Source of the DNA: JBGFRR01 sp041695045
GTDB lineage: Bacteria; Bacteroidota; Ignavibacteria; UBA10030
Direction of reading: 5' to 3'
Length of the DNA: 31,530 nt
NCBI GenBank assembly: GCA_041695045.1
Contig: JBGFRR010000059.1
Span: 1 to 31,530, forward strand
The position numbers were made by a program, and so were the translations under genes. The notes beneath the pieces were generated by a model. That model was not told where the DNA came from. It ran no database searches and saw only the letters and a program-made list of their open reading frames with translations. Positions 14,228 to 22,316 of this stretch are shown here, piece by piece (the stretch's first letter is position 1; each line of letters begins with the position of its first letter).

Positions 14228-15367
14228 CTACTCCTCCGGCTGAAACCGTTCCACCTCCTCAAGGATCGTCGGAACGATTTCTTCTTCCTTCACGCGTTTC
14301 ACCACTTCACCCTTCCGGTAGAGAATTGCAACACCTTTGCCTGCAGCGATACCAATATCGGCTTCGCTCGCTTCGCCCGGCCCATTGACCACACAGCCGA
14401 GCACGGCAATCTTCACGGGCTTCTTCACACCCGCTAACTTTTCTTCCAACTGCGCCATGATGCCGAAGAGGTCAACCTCCAGCCGACCGCACGTTGGACA
14501 CGCAATGAGCTCGATGTTGCGGGAGGCAAGACTGAGTGAGCGGAGGATTTCCTTCGCCACCTCAATTTCCTTGACCGGATCGTCGGTAAGCGAGACGCGG
14601 ATCGTATCGCCAATGCCTTCTGCCAGCAACGTGCCGATGCCCACAGCCGATTTAATTGTGCCGACGCGCATCGTTCCCGCTTCCGTCACACCGAGATGCA
14701 GTGGAATATCCCTATGCTGGGCAACGAGACGGTTGGCTTCGATCATCAGCTTGACGTCGGTGGACTTCACGGAGATAACGATATCACGGAACCCAAATTC
14801 ATCACAGATCTCCACATGCCGCATCGCACTCTCAAACAACGCTTCCGGCGTGGGGTAACCGTGTTTCTCCAGAATGTCCTCTTCCAGCGAACCGGAATTG
14901 ACGCCGATGCGGATTGGGATGCCGCGATCCTTCGCGGCCGTCAATACCTGCCGGATGCGATCCTTCGAGCCGATGTTGCCGGGGTTGATGCGCACTTTTG
15001 CGACGCCGGCTTCAATCGCCTTCAGCGCAAAGATATGATTGAAATGAATATCAGCCACAATCGGCACGGGCGACTGCCGGACGATTTCCTTCATCGCATC
15101 GGCGGCTTCCTTGTCGTTCACCGTCACGCGAACGATATCGCACCCGGCCTCTGCCGCGGCACGAATCTGTCCGAGCGTACCGGCGATGTCGTCGGTCTTT
15201 GTCTTCGTCATCGTCTGAACGGAGATGGGGGCATCGCCGCCGATCTTCACGCCGCCGACAACGACCTGTCGGGTCTTGCGCCGCACACCGACTTTATACG
15301 TCGGGTGAGGTTGCCAGCCGTTGATTTCCTGGACTACGGGGGGGAATACGTCCCGCATAGAGGTCAT
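14228..15367 (-). CDS. ispG: 4-hydroxy-3-methylbut-2-en-1-yl diphosphate synthase (IspG/GcpE)
   Basis: IspG is the [4Fe-4S] enzyme of the MEP isoprenoid pathway that reductively opens methylerythritol cyclodiphosphate to HMBPP. The 379-residue length is typical of the short bacterial form. Recognisable blocks are the N-terminal VGGVKIGGDAPISVQTM, PIVADIHFNH, AKVRINPGNIG, PIRIGVNSGSLEEDILEKHG, and the cluster-binding cysteines in IACPTCGR and VLGCVVNGPGEASEADIGIA. I placed the start at 15367 because AAGGA lies ten bases upstream; an ATG at 15403 in the same frame lacks a good site. A perfect 8-bp-arm hairpin lies in its leader (15399-15417). Confidence 0.96.
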   Translation of the reverse strand: MTSMRDVFPPVVQEINGWQPHPTYKVGVRRKTRQVVVGGVKIGGDAPISVQTMTKTKTDDIAGTLGQIRAAAEAGCDIVRVTVNDKEAADAMKEIVRQSPVPIVADIHFNHIFALKAIEAGVAKVRINPGNIGSKDRIRQVLTAAKDRGIPIRIGVNSGSLEEDILEKHGYPTPEALFESAMRHVEICDEFGFRDIVISVKSTDVKLMIEANRLVAQHRDIPLHLGVTEAGTMRVGTIKSAVGIGTLLAEGIGDTIRVSLTDDPVKEIEVAKEILRSLSLASRNIELIACPTCGRLEVDLFGIMAQLEEKLAGVKKPVKIAVLGCVVNGPGEASEADIGIAAGKGVAILYRKGEVVKRVKEEEIVPTILEEVERFQPEE

Positions 15368-15398
15368 TGTTGAAGTTTCCTTTCCTTCCGAAAGATAG

Positions 15399-15417
15399 AT
15401 CAAACCGGAGGTTTGAT
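15399..15417 (-). promoter_or_regulatory. Short perfect palindrome in the ispG leader
   Basis: ATCAAACC (15399-15406) and GGTTTGAT (15410-15417) are exact inverted repeats around GGA. They lie 32 bases upstream of the ispG ATG. It could be a dimeric repressor operator or an RNA hairpin; a TTGACT box at 15430-15435 lies just upstream but without a good -10. Confidence 0.35.
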
Positions 15418-15441
15418 AAAACTCTGCTCAGTCAAACGATG

Positions 15442-15474
15442 AACCACACCTGCCTGCCGCAGGCAGGTGTGGTT
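15442..15474. repeat. Perfect 15-bp-arm palindrome between ispG and the rhomboid gene
   Basis: AACCACACCTGCCTG (15442-15456) and CAGGCAGGTGTGGTT (15460-15474) are exact inverted repeats around CCG. The core CCTGCCTGC/GCAGGCAGG type is a common dispersed palindrome in environmental bacterial genomes. It lies downstream of the rhomboid gene and upstream of ispG, so as RNA it could end the pgk-rhomboid transcript. Confidence 0.5.
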
Positions 15475-15545
15475 GATGGTAGAGCTGTTTGATTCGTACG
15501 CTGAGTAATTACGTAACATCACTGAGACTATTGTTCAACAGCCCG

Positions 15546-16445
15546 CTAATTCAGCTTCTTGCTCGCTTCAAACAGGATCTTCTTTTCCTCCTCCGTCAAA
15601 TTCTGATATCCGCTGCGGCTGATCTTGTCTAATATCTCATCGATCCGCTGCTGCATCTCTGCGCGCTCGTCCTTCGGCTTGCCATCGCGGATGTCGTAGA
15701 CCTTTGCATCCACCGTCTCGTTCGTCCTGTACGGACTCTTCGGCGTGGTGGGCATCGTCATCTTGACGCGAACGTCGTTCCACCACCGATGCAGCGGCAA
15801 GCGGCCGGTAAGCGAAAGGACGTAAAGGTATCCGGCGAACGCGCCGCCAAGGTGGGCAAGGTTGGCAACATTGGTCGGCCCGCCAATCGCGAGAATGCCG
15901 AGCACGATCAAACCCATGACGAAGTACTTTGCCTTCACCGGCACAAGGAAGTACAGAAAGATGTAGCGGTCGGGAAAAAGCATCGCAAACGCGATCAGCA
16001 CGCCATACACCGCCCCGGAAGCGCCGACTGTCGGAACGGCAGATTGCGACGGTTCAAGGATCGGCGCCAGAATCAACTGGAAGATGCCGGCAACCACTCC
16101 GCACATCAGATAGAACGTCAGGAACCGACGCGAACCCCACGTGTGCTCAACTTCCATTCCGAACATCCACAAGGCAAACATGTTGAAGAGCAAATGCCAG
16201 AAGTCCGCATGAATGAACTGATAGGAGAATAGCTGCCACGGCCAGAAGCCGAACCCTATCGGCATGAGACCGAAGTAGTAATAGATGTAGTTCGTCAGCT
16301 GCGTCCCGTCCTGGCTGAACGAGCCGAAGAACAGTATCATCACGAACAGTAGCGCGTTCGTCAGCAGAAGAATCTTGATGACCGGAGGAAAGAACGAGAA
16401 TCCTCCGAACATGGATGGACGATAGTAATTTCTAGAGTAGGACAT
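15546..16445 (-). CDS. Rhomboid-family intramembrane serine protease
   Basis: A 299-residue rhomboid with six or so membrane segments. The catalytic dyad is visible: Ser-143 in TVGASGAVYG and His-198 in ANLAHLGGAFAGYLY. The loop motif HADFWHLLFNM (His-79, His-84, Asn-88) is also conserved. Rhomboids cut single-pass membrane proteins inside the bilayer. After the last membrane segment there is a cytoplasmic tail ending in DEILDKISRSGYQNLTEEEK, an acidic helical motif (DUF6576-like) common in Bacteroidota and Chlorobi rhomboids. The gene starts 12 bases after the pgk stop, so the two are cotranscribed. The physiological substrate is unknown. Confidence 0.95.
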   Translation of the reverse strand: MSYSRNYYRPSMFGGFSFFPPVIKILLLTNALLFVMILFFGSFSQDGTQLTNYIYYYFGLMPIGFGFWPWQLFSYQFIHADFWHLLFNMFALWMFGMEVEHTWGSRRFLTFYLMCGVVAGIFQLILAPILEPSQSAVPTVGASGAVYGVLIAFAMLFPDRYIFLYFLVPVKAKYFVMGLIVLGILAIGGPTNVANLAHLGGAFAGYLYVLSLTGRLPLHRWWNDVRVKMTMPTTPKSPYRTNETVDAKVYDIRDGKPKDERAEMQQRIDEILDKISRSGYQNLTEEEKKILFEASKKLN

Positions 16446-16457
16446 AGAATCGAATCG

Positions 16458-17723
16458 TTATTTGTCTGCCAACGCAGCGACGCCGGGGAGCGTTTTGCCT
16501 TCGAGGAATTCCAACGATGCGCCGCCGCCGGTCGAGACGTGAGACACGCTGTTCTCTAATCCCGCCTTCGCAATTGCAGCCGCCGAGTCTCCACCACCGA
16601 CAATCGTAATGCATCCTGCTTTTGTTGCTTTTCCCAACGCACGCGCGATGGCATTCGTTCCTTCGGCGAACCGATCCAGCTCGAACACGCCCATCGGACC
16701 GTTCCACACAACGGTCTTTGCTTTTCGGATCTCATCGCTGAACATCTTCACAGTCTCCGGCCCGATATCAAGCCCCTGCCAGCCGGATGGAATGGCGTTC
16801 ACCGGCACGGTTTGCGTGTTCGCCGCGTTATCGAACGCGTCCGCCACCACACAGTCGACAGGCAGGAGAAGCTGCACACCGCGCGAGCGCGCGTCCTCAA
16901 GAATCTTCTTTGCCATCTCGATACGGTCTTCCTCTAACAACGATTTCCCGATCTCCAACCCCTGCGCCTTGAGAAAGGTAAACATCATCCCCCCGCCAAT
17001 CAAGATTGCGTCCGCTTTACCGAGCAGGCTCTGGATGACGTCGATCTTGCCTGAAATCTTTGCCCCTCCCAGCACAGCAACATACGGCTTCGCCGGGTTG
17101 CTCACTGCCCGACTGAGGTATTCAAGCTCTTTCTCCATCAGCAAGCCTGCAACTGCAGGAAGAAATGCGGCAATGGCCACCGTCGATGCGTGTGCCCGAT
17201 GCGCCGAACCGAACGCGTCGTTCACAAACACATCGGCGTACGAAGTGAGCTCCTTCCCCATGGCTTCCCGTTCCGACGCTTCCTTGGATGTCTCCTGCGG
17301 ATGAAAGCGCGTGTTCTCCAACATCAACACCTCGCCGGTGCTGAGCGAATCGACAACGGCTTTCGCCTCCGGGCCGATCGCTGCCGGCGCGAACCGAACC
17401 GGTTTGTTCAGCAGCTTCGATAACCGTTCAGCGACGGGTTTCATGCGATGCTTCCCCTCGATGAACGCGGCTTCGTCGAACGGCTTCCCATCCTTTTCGG
17501 CTTTCTCCTTCGCTTTCTTCACGTCCTTCTTGGGATCGCCAAGATGAGACATGAGGGTCAGATACTTCGGGTTCCGTTCCAAAATATAGTTGATGGTAGG
17601 AAGCGCAGCCCGAATCCGGTTGTCATCCTGAGCAACGCCGTTCTTCATCGGCACATTGAAGTCCACGCGCATGATGACGCGCTTCCCGTTGAAGTCGATA
17701 TCCCGTACGGTTTTTTTCTTCAT
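16458..17723 (-). CDS. pgk: Phosphoglycerate kinase
   Basis: Pgk transfers the acyl phosphate of 1,3-bisphosphoglycerate to ADP in glycolysis. The 421-residue protein has the N-terminal substrate motif VIMRVDFNVPMKNG, the arginine helix TLMSHLGDPKKDVKKAKEKA, FVNDAFGSAHRAHAST, the hinge KPYVAVLGGAKISGKIDVI, ILIGGGMMFTFLKAQG and the nucleotide site VWNGPMGVFELDRFAEGT with a final GGGDSAAA and STGGGASLEFLEGKTLPG. An insert after the substrate arginine helix (AEKDGKPFDEAAFIEGK) is a lineage-type extension seen in Bacteroidota/Chlorobi relatives. GGAAAG before the ATG supports the start. It lies downstream of gap with a hairpin between, and its stop is followed closely by the rhomboid gene. Confidence 0.97.
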   Translation of the reverse strand: MKKKTVRDIDFNGKRVIMRVDFNVPMKNGVAQDDNRIRAALPTINYILERNPKYLTLMSHLGDPKKDVKKAKEKAEKDGKPFDEAAFIEGKHRMKPVAERLSKLLNKPVRFAPAAIGPEAKAVVDSLSTGEVLMLENTRFHPQETSKEASEREAMGKELTSYADVFVNDAFGSAHRAHASTVAIAAFLPAVAGLLMEKELEYLSRAVSNPAKPYVAVLGGAKISGKIDVIQSLLGKADAILIGGGMMFTFLKAQGLEIGKSLLEEDRIEMAKKILEDARSRGVQLLLPVDCVVADAFDNAANTQTVPVNAIPSGWQGLDIGPETVKMFSDEIRKAKTVVWNGPMGVFELDRFAEGTNAIARALGKATKAGCITIVGGGDSAAAIAKAGLENSVSHVSTGGGASLEFLEGKTLPGVAALADK

Positions 17724-17803
17724 GACGGTGCTTTCCCGGAATCACGTCGCTTCAACGTTGTGCTCGACGACGGCATTCCGTGACGTCGTTGGAGAAGAAG
17801 AAA

Positions 17804-17843
17804 GGCTGTGCACGCCTACCCGCAGGCACAAGCGCACACAGCC
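17804..17843 (-). terminator. Hairpin with pyrimidine tail between gap and pgk
   Basis: GGCTGTG (17804-17810) pairs with CACAGCC (17837-17843), and GCCT pairs with AGGC inside. On the minus strand the stem is followed by TTTCTTCTTCTCC. This fits a weak intrinsic terminator or attenuator after gap, allowing some read-through into pgk. Confidence 0.5.
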
Positions 17844-17890
17844 CGTCTTGGTCAACTCACCGCGGTACGTAGGCAGACAACGAAAAACTC

Positions 17891-18955
17891 TTACAGCTTC
17901 GACGCCATGAGATTCAACAGGTCGACGGTCCGCCAGGAGTACCCCCACTCGTTGTCGTACCATGAAATAATCTTGAAGAATCGTTTCTCCCCTTTCAAGT
18001 TATTCTGCATCGTTGCCAACGAATCGTAGATGGATGAGCGGTCGTCATGAATAAAGTCGGTGGAAACGACCTCCTCATTGCAATACCCCAGAATCCCTTT
18101 GAGGTAACGTTCCGACGCCTTCTTCATGAGGCTGTCGATCTCTTCGATGGAGGTATCGCGCTCGGACCGGAAGGTCAGGTCGATCACCGAGACGTTCGGC
18201 GTTGGAATGCGGAACGACATGCCGGTGAGTTTACCTTTCGTCTGCGGAAGCACCTCGCCCACCGCTTTGGCCGCACCGGTCGTTGAAGGGATGACGTTGA
18301 TCGCCGCCGCTCTGCCACCCCGCCAATCCTTCTTCGACGGACCGTCGACGACTTTCTGCGTCGCTGTGTACGAATGGATCGTCGTCATCAGCCCCGTTTC
18401 GATGCCGATTCCTTCTTTCATGAGGACGTGCACCACCGGCGCCAAGCAGTTCGTTGTGCACGAGGCGTTGGAGACGATGTGATGTTTGGCCGGATCGTAT
18501 TCTCCTTCATTCACTCCCATCACGATGGTCTTCACATCTCCTTTGCCGGGCGCGGAGATGAGCACTTTCTTTGCACCCGCCGCGAGATGCCCCTTCGCTT
18601 TTTCTGAATCGGTGAACAAGCCGGTCGATTCGACGACAATGTCGACGCCTAATTCCTTCCACGGCAGCTGCGAAGGATCTTTCTGGGCCAGAACGCACTT
18701 CACCTTGTGGCCATTGACGATGAGGATGTCGTCCGATTCGAGGGAAGCGTTGCTTTTCTCACTTCCGAGTGTGCCGCGGAATTTTCCATGCACGGAATCG
18801 TACTTGAGCTGGTATGCGAAGTATTTTGCATCCGGGCTCACATCGATAACAGCGACAACGTCGACCGTCTTACCCAGGTAACCCGCCTCCGCCATGATAT
18901 TGAGAATCTGTCGCCCGATGCGGCCAAAGCCGTTGATTGCTACTTTCACTGCCAT
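17891..18955 (-). CDS. gap: Glyceraldehyde-3-phosphate dehydrogenase, type I
   Basis: A 354-residue phosphorylating GAPDH, the glycolytic enzyme making 1,3-bisphosphoglycerate for Pgk. The NAD-binding fold starts with VAINGFGRIGRQ, and Asp-38 after the second strand (AVIDVS) is consistent with NAD rather than NADP use. Catalytic Cys-166 lies in SNASCTTNCLAP and His-194 in TTIHSYTATQ; the phosphate-site motif PSTTGAAKAVG and the C-terminal WYDNEWGYS are intact. GGAGG five bases before the ATG supports the start. A good promoter lies at 19025-19053. The order gap-pgk on one strand is a common glycolytic pairing. Confidence 0.98.
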   Translation of the reverse strand: MAVKVAINGFGRIGRQILNIMAEAGYLGKTVDVVAVIDVSPDAKYFAYQLKYDSVHGKFRGTLGSEKSNASLESDDILIVNGHKVKCVLAQKDPSQLPWKELGVDIVVESTGLFTDSEKAKGHLAAGAKKVLISAPGKGDVKTIVMGVNEGEYDPAKHHIVSNASCTTNCLAPVVHVLMKEGIGIETGLMTTIHSYTATQKVVDGPSKKDWRGGRAAAINVIPSTTGAAKAVGEVLPQTKGKLTGMSFRIPTPNVSVIDLTFRSERDTSIEEIDSLMKKASERYLKGILGYCNEEVVSTDFIHDDRSSIYDSLATMQNNLKGEKRFFKIISWYDNEWGYSWRTVDLLNLMASKL

Positions 18956-19024
18956 AGAGACCTCCGGGGATTAGGAGTTCGAGGTGTCAATATTGAAGGG
19001 ACCGCAGGAGGAACGAACGCCGTC

Positions 19025-19053
19025 AACTTAGGCAGAAATGGAGTGAAAGTCAA
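19025..19053 (-). promoter_or_regulatory. Sigma-70-like promoter of gap
   Basis: On the minus strand TTGACT (19048-19053) and TAAGTT (19025-19030) are exactly 17 bases apart. The predicted start near 19018 gives a leader of about 62 bases before the gap ATG. Confidence 0.65.
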
Positions 19054-19140
19054 GAAAACGGCTTCCACCTTGATCCCGAAATAGAGACGTGTTCTGTCGT
19101 AGGTTCGAAGAACGACATCCGTGAGAAATGGACGGACTCT

Positions 19141-19161
19141 TTTTCACCCCATAGGTGAAAA
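19141..19161. repeat. Small hairpin TTTTCACC / GGTGAAAA
   Basis: TTTTCACC (19141-19148) and GGTGAAAA (19154-19161) form a perfect 8-bp stem around CCATA. It lies in the 497-bp stretch between gap and comF, which has no credible gene. Confidence 0.35.
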
Positions 19162-19189
19162 TCATGACCCGCAACGCGAGAATCCTCTC

Positions 19190-19220
19190 GCCACTTTTCT
19201 TTTCGGAAAAGAAAAGTGGC
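19190..19220. repeat. Perfect 31-bp palindrome of the CACTTTTCTTTT type
   Basis: GCCACTTTTCTTTTC (19190-19204) and GAAAAGAAAAGTGGC (19206-19220) are exact inverted repeats around one G. Palindromes of this CACTTTTC...GAAAAGTG type, followed by AAAAGAAA, are widespread dispersed repeats in bacteria and often give spurious ORF calls. On either strand it is a hairpin with A/T-rich flanks. Confidence 0.55.
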
Positions 19221-19251
19221 ACAAAAGAAAACGTGTCGAAGTCAAACACAC

Positions 19252-19355
19252 GCGATGGCCGTTCCTCCGCACAACCCACAATTCTTGGCGCATTTGTGGA
19301 AGGAGGTCATGAATGTGGTGCGCGATTGCACCAAGAATTGAACACACGCCATCGC
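19252..19355. repeat. Nested inverted-repeat element, possible structured RNA or mobile repeat
   Basis: The outer arms GCGATGGC (19252-19259) and GCCATCGC (19348-19355) enclose inner arms CAATTCTTGG (19279-19288) and CCAAGAATTG (19331-19340); the inner stem extends by GCA/TGC after a one-base mismatch. Both arm pairs are perfect and correctly nested, so the 104-nt RNA could fold as one long hairpin. No protein-like frame runs through it. Together with the palindrome at 19190 it may be one degraded repeat unit. Confidence 0.45.
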
Positions 19356-19452
19356 TTTCCAACCCGCGCCCCGTGACTTCGACATCCTCCCACTTGCTCC
19401 ACTTCAGTTGGAACAGCTCTCTAAATCGGATTCGAGGCTTCCACCGATGAAC

Positions 19453-20166
19453 TCACTCTGCCAACGCAATCGATGCCGCAATCACCGACTCCGCACCAGC
19501 TTTCAGCAGCGTCCCCGCGCAGGAGGCAATGGTCGCGCCAGTCGTGATCACATCGTCAACAAGCACACAGCGCGCACGATCGAGAACCGCCGCGGCGTGC
19601 TGCGTGACAGCGAACGCATCTTCAACATTTTCCTTTCGTTTGTCGATGTGAAGCTTGGTTTGCGTTTCCGTGTAGCGCGTTCGATACACCACGTCGGTAC
19701 GAACCGGAATGCCGGTTTCCTCCGCAATACCGCGCGCAATCAGCTCCGCCTGATTGTATCCGCGCTCACGCATCTTCCGTTTGTGAAGCGGGATTGGAAC
19801 GAGGAGGTCCGCCGCCACGCCGCGCTGCTTCGTCGCTCGTCCTACCTCGTGGCCAAACAAGTAGCCGATGGAAACGAAGCCGTCGTACTTCATGGCGTGT
19901 GCCATGTGCTGAAACGCGCCGTCGGCATGTAAAACGAAACACGAAACCAGGTCGGCGATCACATTTGTCTCGAGCAACCGCGAGCGCGTTTGTTGGTACA
20001 GCGGATGCTCTGGATGCAACCACTCAATGGAACTCAAACACGTACTGCAAACATGCGTCTCCTTTCCATTGAGGTGCTGCCGGCAGTGGAGGCAAACGGG
20101 AGGATAGAAAAAATCGAGCAGCGGCCGAAACAACAGACCGGTAATTTTCCGGGGAGTTTGGATCAC
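19453..20166 (-). CDS. comF: ComF-family phosphoribosyltransferase-like protein
   Basis: A 237-residue ComF-type protein. The N-terminus has a zinc-ribbon-like cysteine set (CLHCRQHLNG and CSTCLSSIEW). The body is a phosphoribosyltransferase fold with ADLLVPIPLHKRKMRERGYNQAE and the PRPP loop VLVDDVITTGAT. ComF acts in DNA uptake in competent bacteria, probably with PriA and DprA, and homologues are also found in non-competent species. It lies 117 bases downstream of uvrB on the same strand, so it may be the last gene of that transcript. Name by homology; uptake function here is inferred. Confidence 0.93.
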   Translation of the reverse strand: MIQTPRKITGLLFRPLLDFFYPPVCLHCRQHLNGKETHVCSTCLSSIEWLHPEHPLYQQTRSRLLETNVIADLVSCFVLHADGAFQHMAHAMKYDGFVSIGYLFGHEVGRATKQRGVAADLLVPIPLHKRKMRERGYNQAELIARGIAEETGIPVRTDVVYRTRYTETQTKLHIDKRKENVEDAFAVTQHAAAVLDRARCVLVDDVITTGATIASCAGTLLKAGAESVIAASIALAE

Positions 20167-20238
20167 GGTGAACCTCGACGGATTGGCTTATCTCTGACCT
20201 TCCACCTTCGTCCACAAAACGGACTTCGGCGGATAAAT

Positions 20239-20262
20239 CTGACCTCTGACTTCTGACCTCTG
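20239..20262. repeat. Short heptamer repeat between uvrB and comF
   Basis: The sequence reads CTGACCT CTGACTT CTGACCT CTG, three near-identical 7-base units. It lies in the 117-bp gap between uvrB and comF, which has no other feature I can name. Such units expand by slippage. Confidence 0.4.
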
Positions 20263-20283
20263 CATTCCACAATCCGCCACCCC

Positions 20284-22299
20284 TCACCCCCTCTTCCCCT
20301 CTAACCTCTCAATCTCATCCCGCAACTCTGCCGCACGCTCGAACTCCAAATCCTTCGCCGCGCGATGCATCTCTTCACGCAACTCGGCAAGCAAATCCTT
20401 CCGCTGTTCGTCGGTCAAGTACTTCACCACCGACTCCGAAACGGCGAAGGCCTTCTGTCGTTCGCGCCGCAGCTCGCGCTGAGCACGAACATCCGCAACG
20501 GCGGTAGCGGCGAGCACCGCGTCCACGCTCTTGTAGATCGTCTCCGGTGTAATCCCCTGTGCTCTGTTATAGGTGATCTGTTTCTCGCGGCGACGATTCG
20601 TTTCATCAATCATCCGCTGCATGGAACCGGTGACGGTATCGGCGTAGAGGATGACCGTGCCGTTCGCGTTGCGCGCTGTGCGTCCAGCCGTCTGGATCAG
20701 CGAGCGGTCTGAGCGGAGGAAGCCCTCCTTATCCGCATCGATGATGGCCACGAGCGAGACTTCGGGAAGGTCGAGTCCCTCACGCAACAGATTCACACCG
20801 ACGAGCACATCGAACCCGCCGAGCCGTAAGTCTCGCAGAATCTCCACCCGCTCTAACGCATCAACCTCAGAATGAACATACCGAACCCGGATGCCGATGT
20901 TGAGCAGATACTCGGTGAGGTCTTCCGCCATGCGCTTCGTCAGCGTGGTGATAAGGACGCGCTCCTTGCGCGCTGCCCGTTGGCGAATCTCAGCGATCAG
21001 GTCGTCAATCTGATTCTTTGAAGGCCGCACCTCGACCGCCGGATCGACAAGCCCCGTCGGCCGAATCACTTGCTCCACCACCACCCCCTTGCATTTCTCA
21101 AGTTCGTAGTCCCCCGGCGTTGCACTGACGAAGATCACCTGGCCCACCATCGCTTCCCACTCTTCGAATGTGAGCGGGCGGTTATCGAGCGCCGAGGGAA
21201 GCCGGAAGCCGTACTCGACAAGCGTCTCCTTCCTCGAGCGGTCGCCGTGCCACATGCCGCGTATCTGCGGAACGGTGACATGCGATTCGTCAATTACGGT
21301 AAGGAAATCGTCTGGGAAATAATCGAGCAGGCAGAACGGGCGCGAGCCGGGCGGACGACCGGCGAGATGGCGAGAATAATTTTCGATGCCCGAGCAGTAA
21401 CCGACCTCCCGCATCATCTCCATATCGAACCGTGTGCGCTGCTCTAACCGCTGTGCTTCCACAAGTTTGCCTGCCGCACGAAGCTCCGCCAATCGCTCAC
21501 GCAGCTCGGCTTCAATCGCCGGCAGTGCTCGCTCGATGGTTTGGCGCGTCGTCACAAACTGCTTGGCGGGATAGATGATCTCGGAATCGGTGTCGCCCAC
21601 AATTCGGCCGTCGGTCTTCTGAATGTAGGAGATGCGCTCGACCTCATCCCCGAACAATTCGATGCGCACTGTTTCCTCGTTCTCGTAACCGGGAATGATT
21701 TCGATGACATCGCCGCGCACGCGGAAGGTGCCGCGCTTGAACTCGTAATCGTTCCGCTCATACAACATATCCAGCAGCTTCTTCAACAGATGCCGGCGCG
21801 GCATCGTCTCCCCCTTGCGCACGAGGAGTGTCGTCGAGATCCACTCATCCGGCGCACCGATACCGTAGATGCAGCTCACCGATGCTACAACGATCACATT
21901 CGGGTCGCCGCTTAACAGCGCGCTCGTGGCGCGCAAACGCAGCCGGTCAATCTCATCGTTGACCGACGAGTCCTTAGCGATGTAGGTGTCGGAGCTGGGG
22001 ACGTAGGCTTCAGGCTGGTAGTAGTCGTAGTAGCTGATGAAGAACTCGACGCGGTTCTTCGGAAAGAAGCTCTTGAACTCTGCATACAGCTGCGCGGCAA
22101 GCGTCTTGTTGTGCGACATCACGAGCACCGGCTTGTCGATCTGGGCAATGACGTTGCTGATGGTAAACGTCTTCCCGCTGCCGGTGACGCCGAGCAGTGT
22201 GTGGTACCGGTCGCCGCGCGCCAAGCCCTCAGCGAGCTGACGAATCGCCTCAGGCTGGTCGCCGCTCGGACGATAGTCGGACACCAAATGGTACGGCAT
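20284..22299 (-). CDS. uvrB: Excinuclease ABC subunit B
   Basis: UvrB is the damage-verifying helicase-like subunit of nucleotide excision repair. The 671-residue protein has the Walker A box GVTGSGKT (37-44), the beta-hairpin region SYYDYYQPEAYVPSSDTYIA that inserts between DNA strands, VIDESHVTVPQIRGMWHGD for the DEAD-type box, helicase motifs VSATPGDYE, LLREGLDLPEVSLVAIIDAD and QTAGRTARNANG, and a C-terminal UVR domain (LLAELREEMHRAAKDLEFE) for UvrA/UvrC contact. The ATG at 22299 matches the family start (YRPSGDQPEAI follows). It starts 17 bases after a small unknown gene on the same strand, so both use the promoter at 22807-22835. Confidence 0.98.
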   Translation of the reverse strand: MPYHLVSDYRPSGDQPEAIRQLAEGLARGDRYHTLLGVTGSGKTFTISNVIAQIDKPVLVMSHNKTLAAQLYAEFKSFFPKNRVEFFISYYDYYQPEAYVPSSDTYIAKDSSVNDEIDRLRLRATSALLSGDPNVIVVASVSCIYGIGAPDEWISTTLLVRKGETMPRRHLLKKLLDMLYERNDYEFKRGTFRVRGDVIEIIPGYENEETVRIELFGDEVERISYIQKTDGRIVGDTDSEIIYPAKQFVTTRQTIERALPAIEAELRERLAELRAAGKLVEAQRLEQRTRFDMEMMREVGYCSGIENYSRHLAGRPPGSRPFCLLDYFPDDFLTVIDESHVTVPQIRGMWHGDRSRKETLVEYGFRLPSALDNRPLTFEEWEAMVGQVIFVSATPGDYELEKCKGVVVEQVIRPTGLVDPAVEVRPSKNQIDDLIAEIRQRAARKERVLITTLTKRMAEDLTEYLLNIGIRVRYVHSEVDALERVEILRDLRLGGFDVLVGVNLLREGLDLPEVSLVAIIDADKEGFLRSDRSLIQTAGRTARNANGTVILYADTVTGSMQRMIDETNRRREKQITYNRAQGITPETIYKSVDAVLAATAVADVRAQRELRRERQKAFAVSESVVKYLTDEQRKDLLAELREEMHRAAKDLEFERAAELRDEIERLEGKRG

Positions 22300-22316
22300 G
22301 GCTCTTCGTTGGGCTG

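Noticed and set aside
19095..19125. tRNA-like GGTTCGAA motif in the gap-comF stretch
   Set aside because: No acceptor stem, anticodon arm or CCA-side pairing can be built around it; the motif is by chance.
19121..19376. Short protein-coding frames in the gap-comF gap
   Set aside because: Their translations run through the CACTTTTC palindrome and give the Lys/Phe-rich sequences that such repeats always produce; no ribosome site or family.
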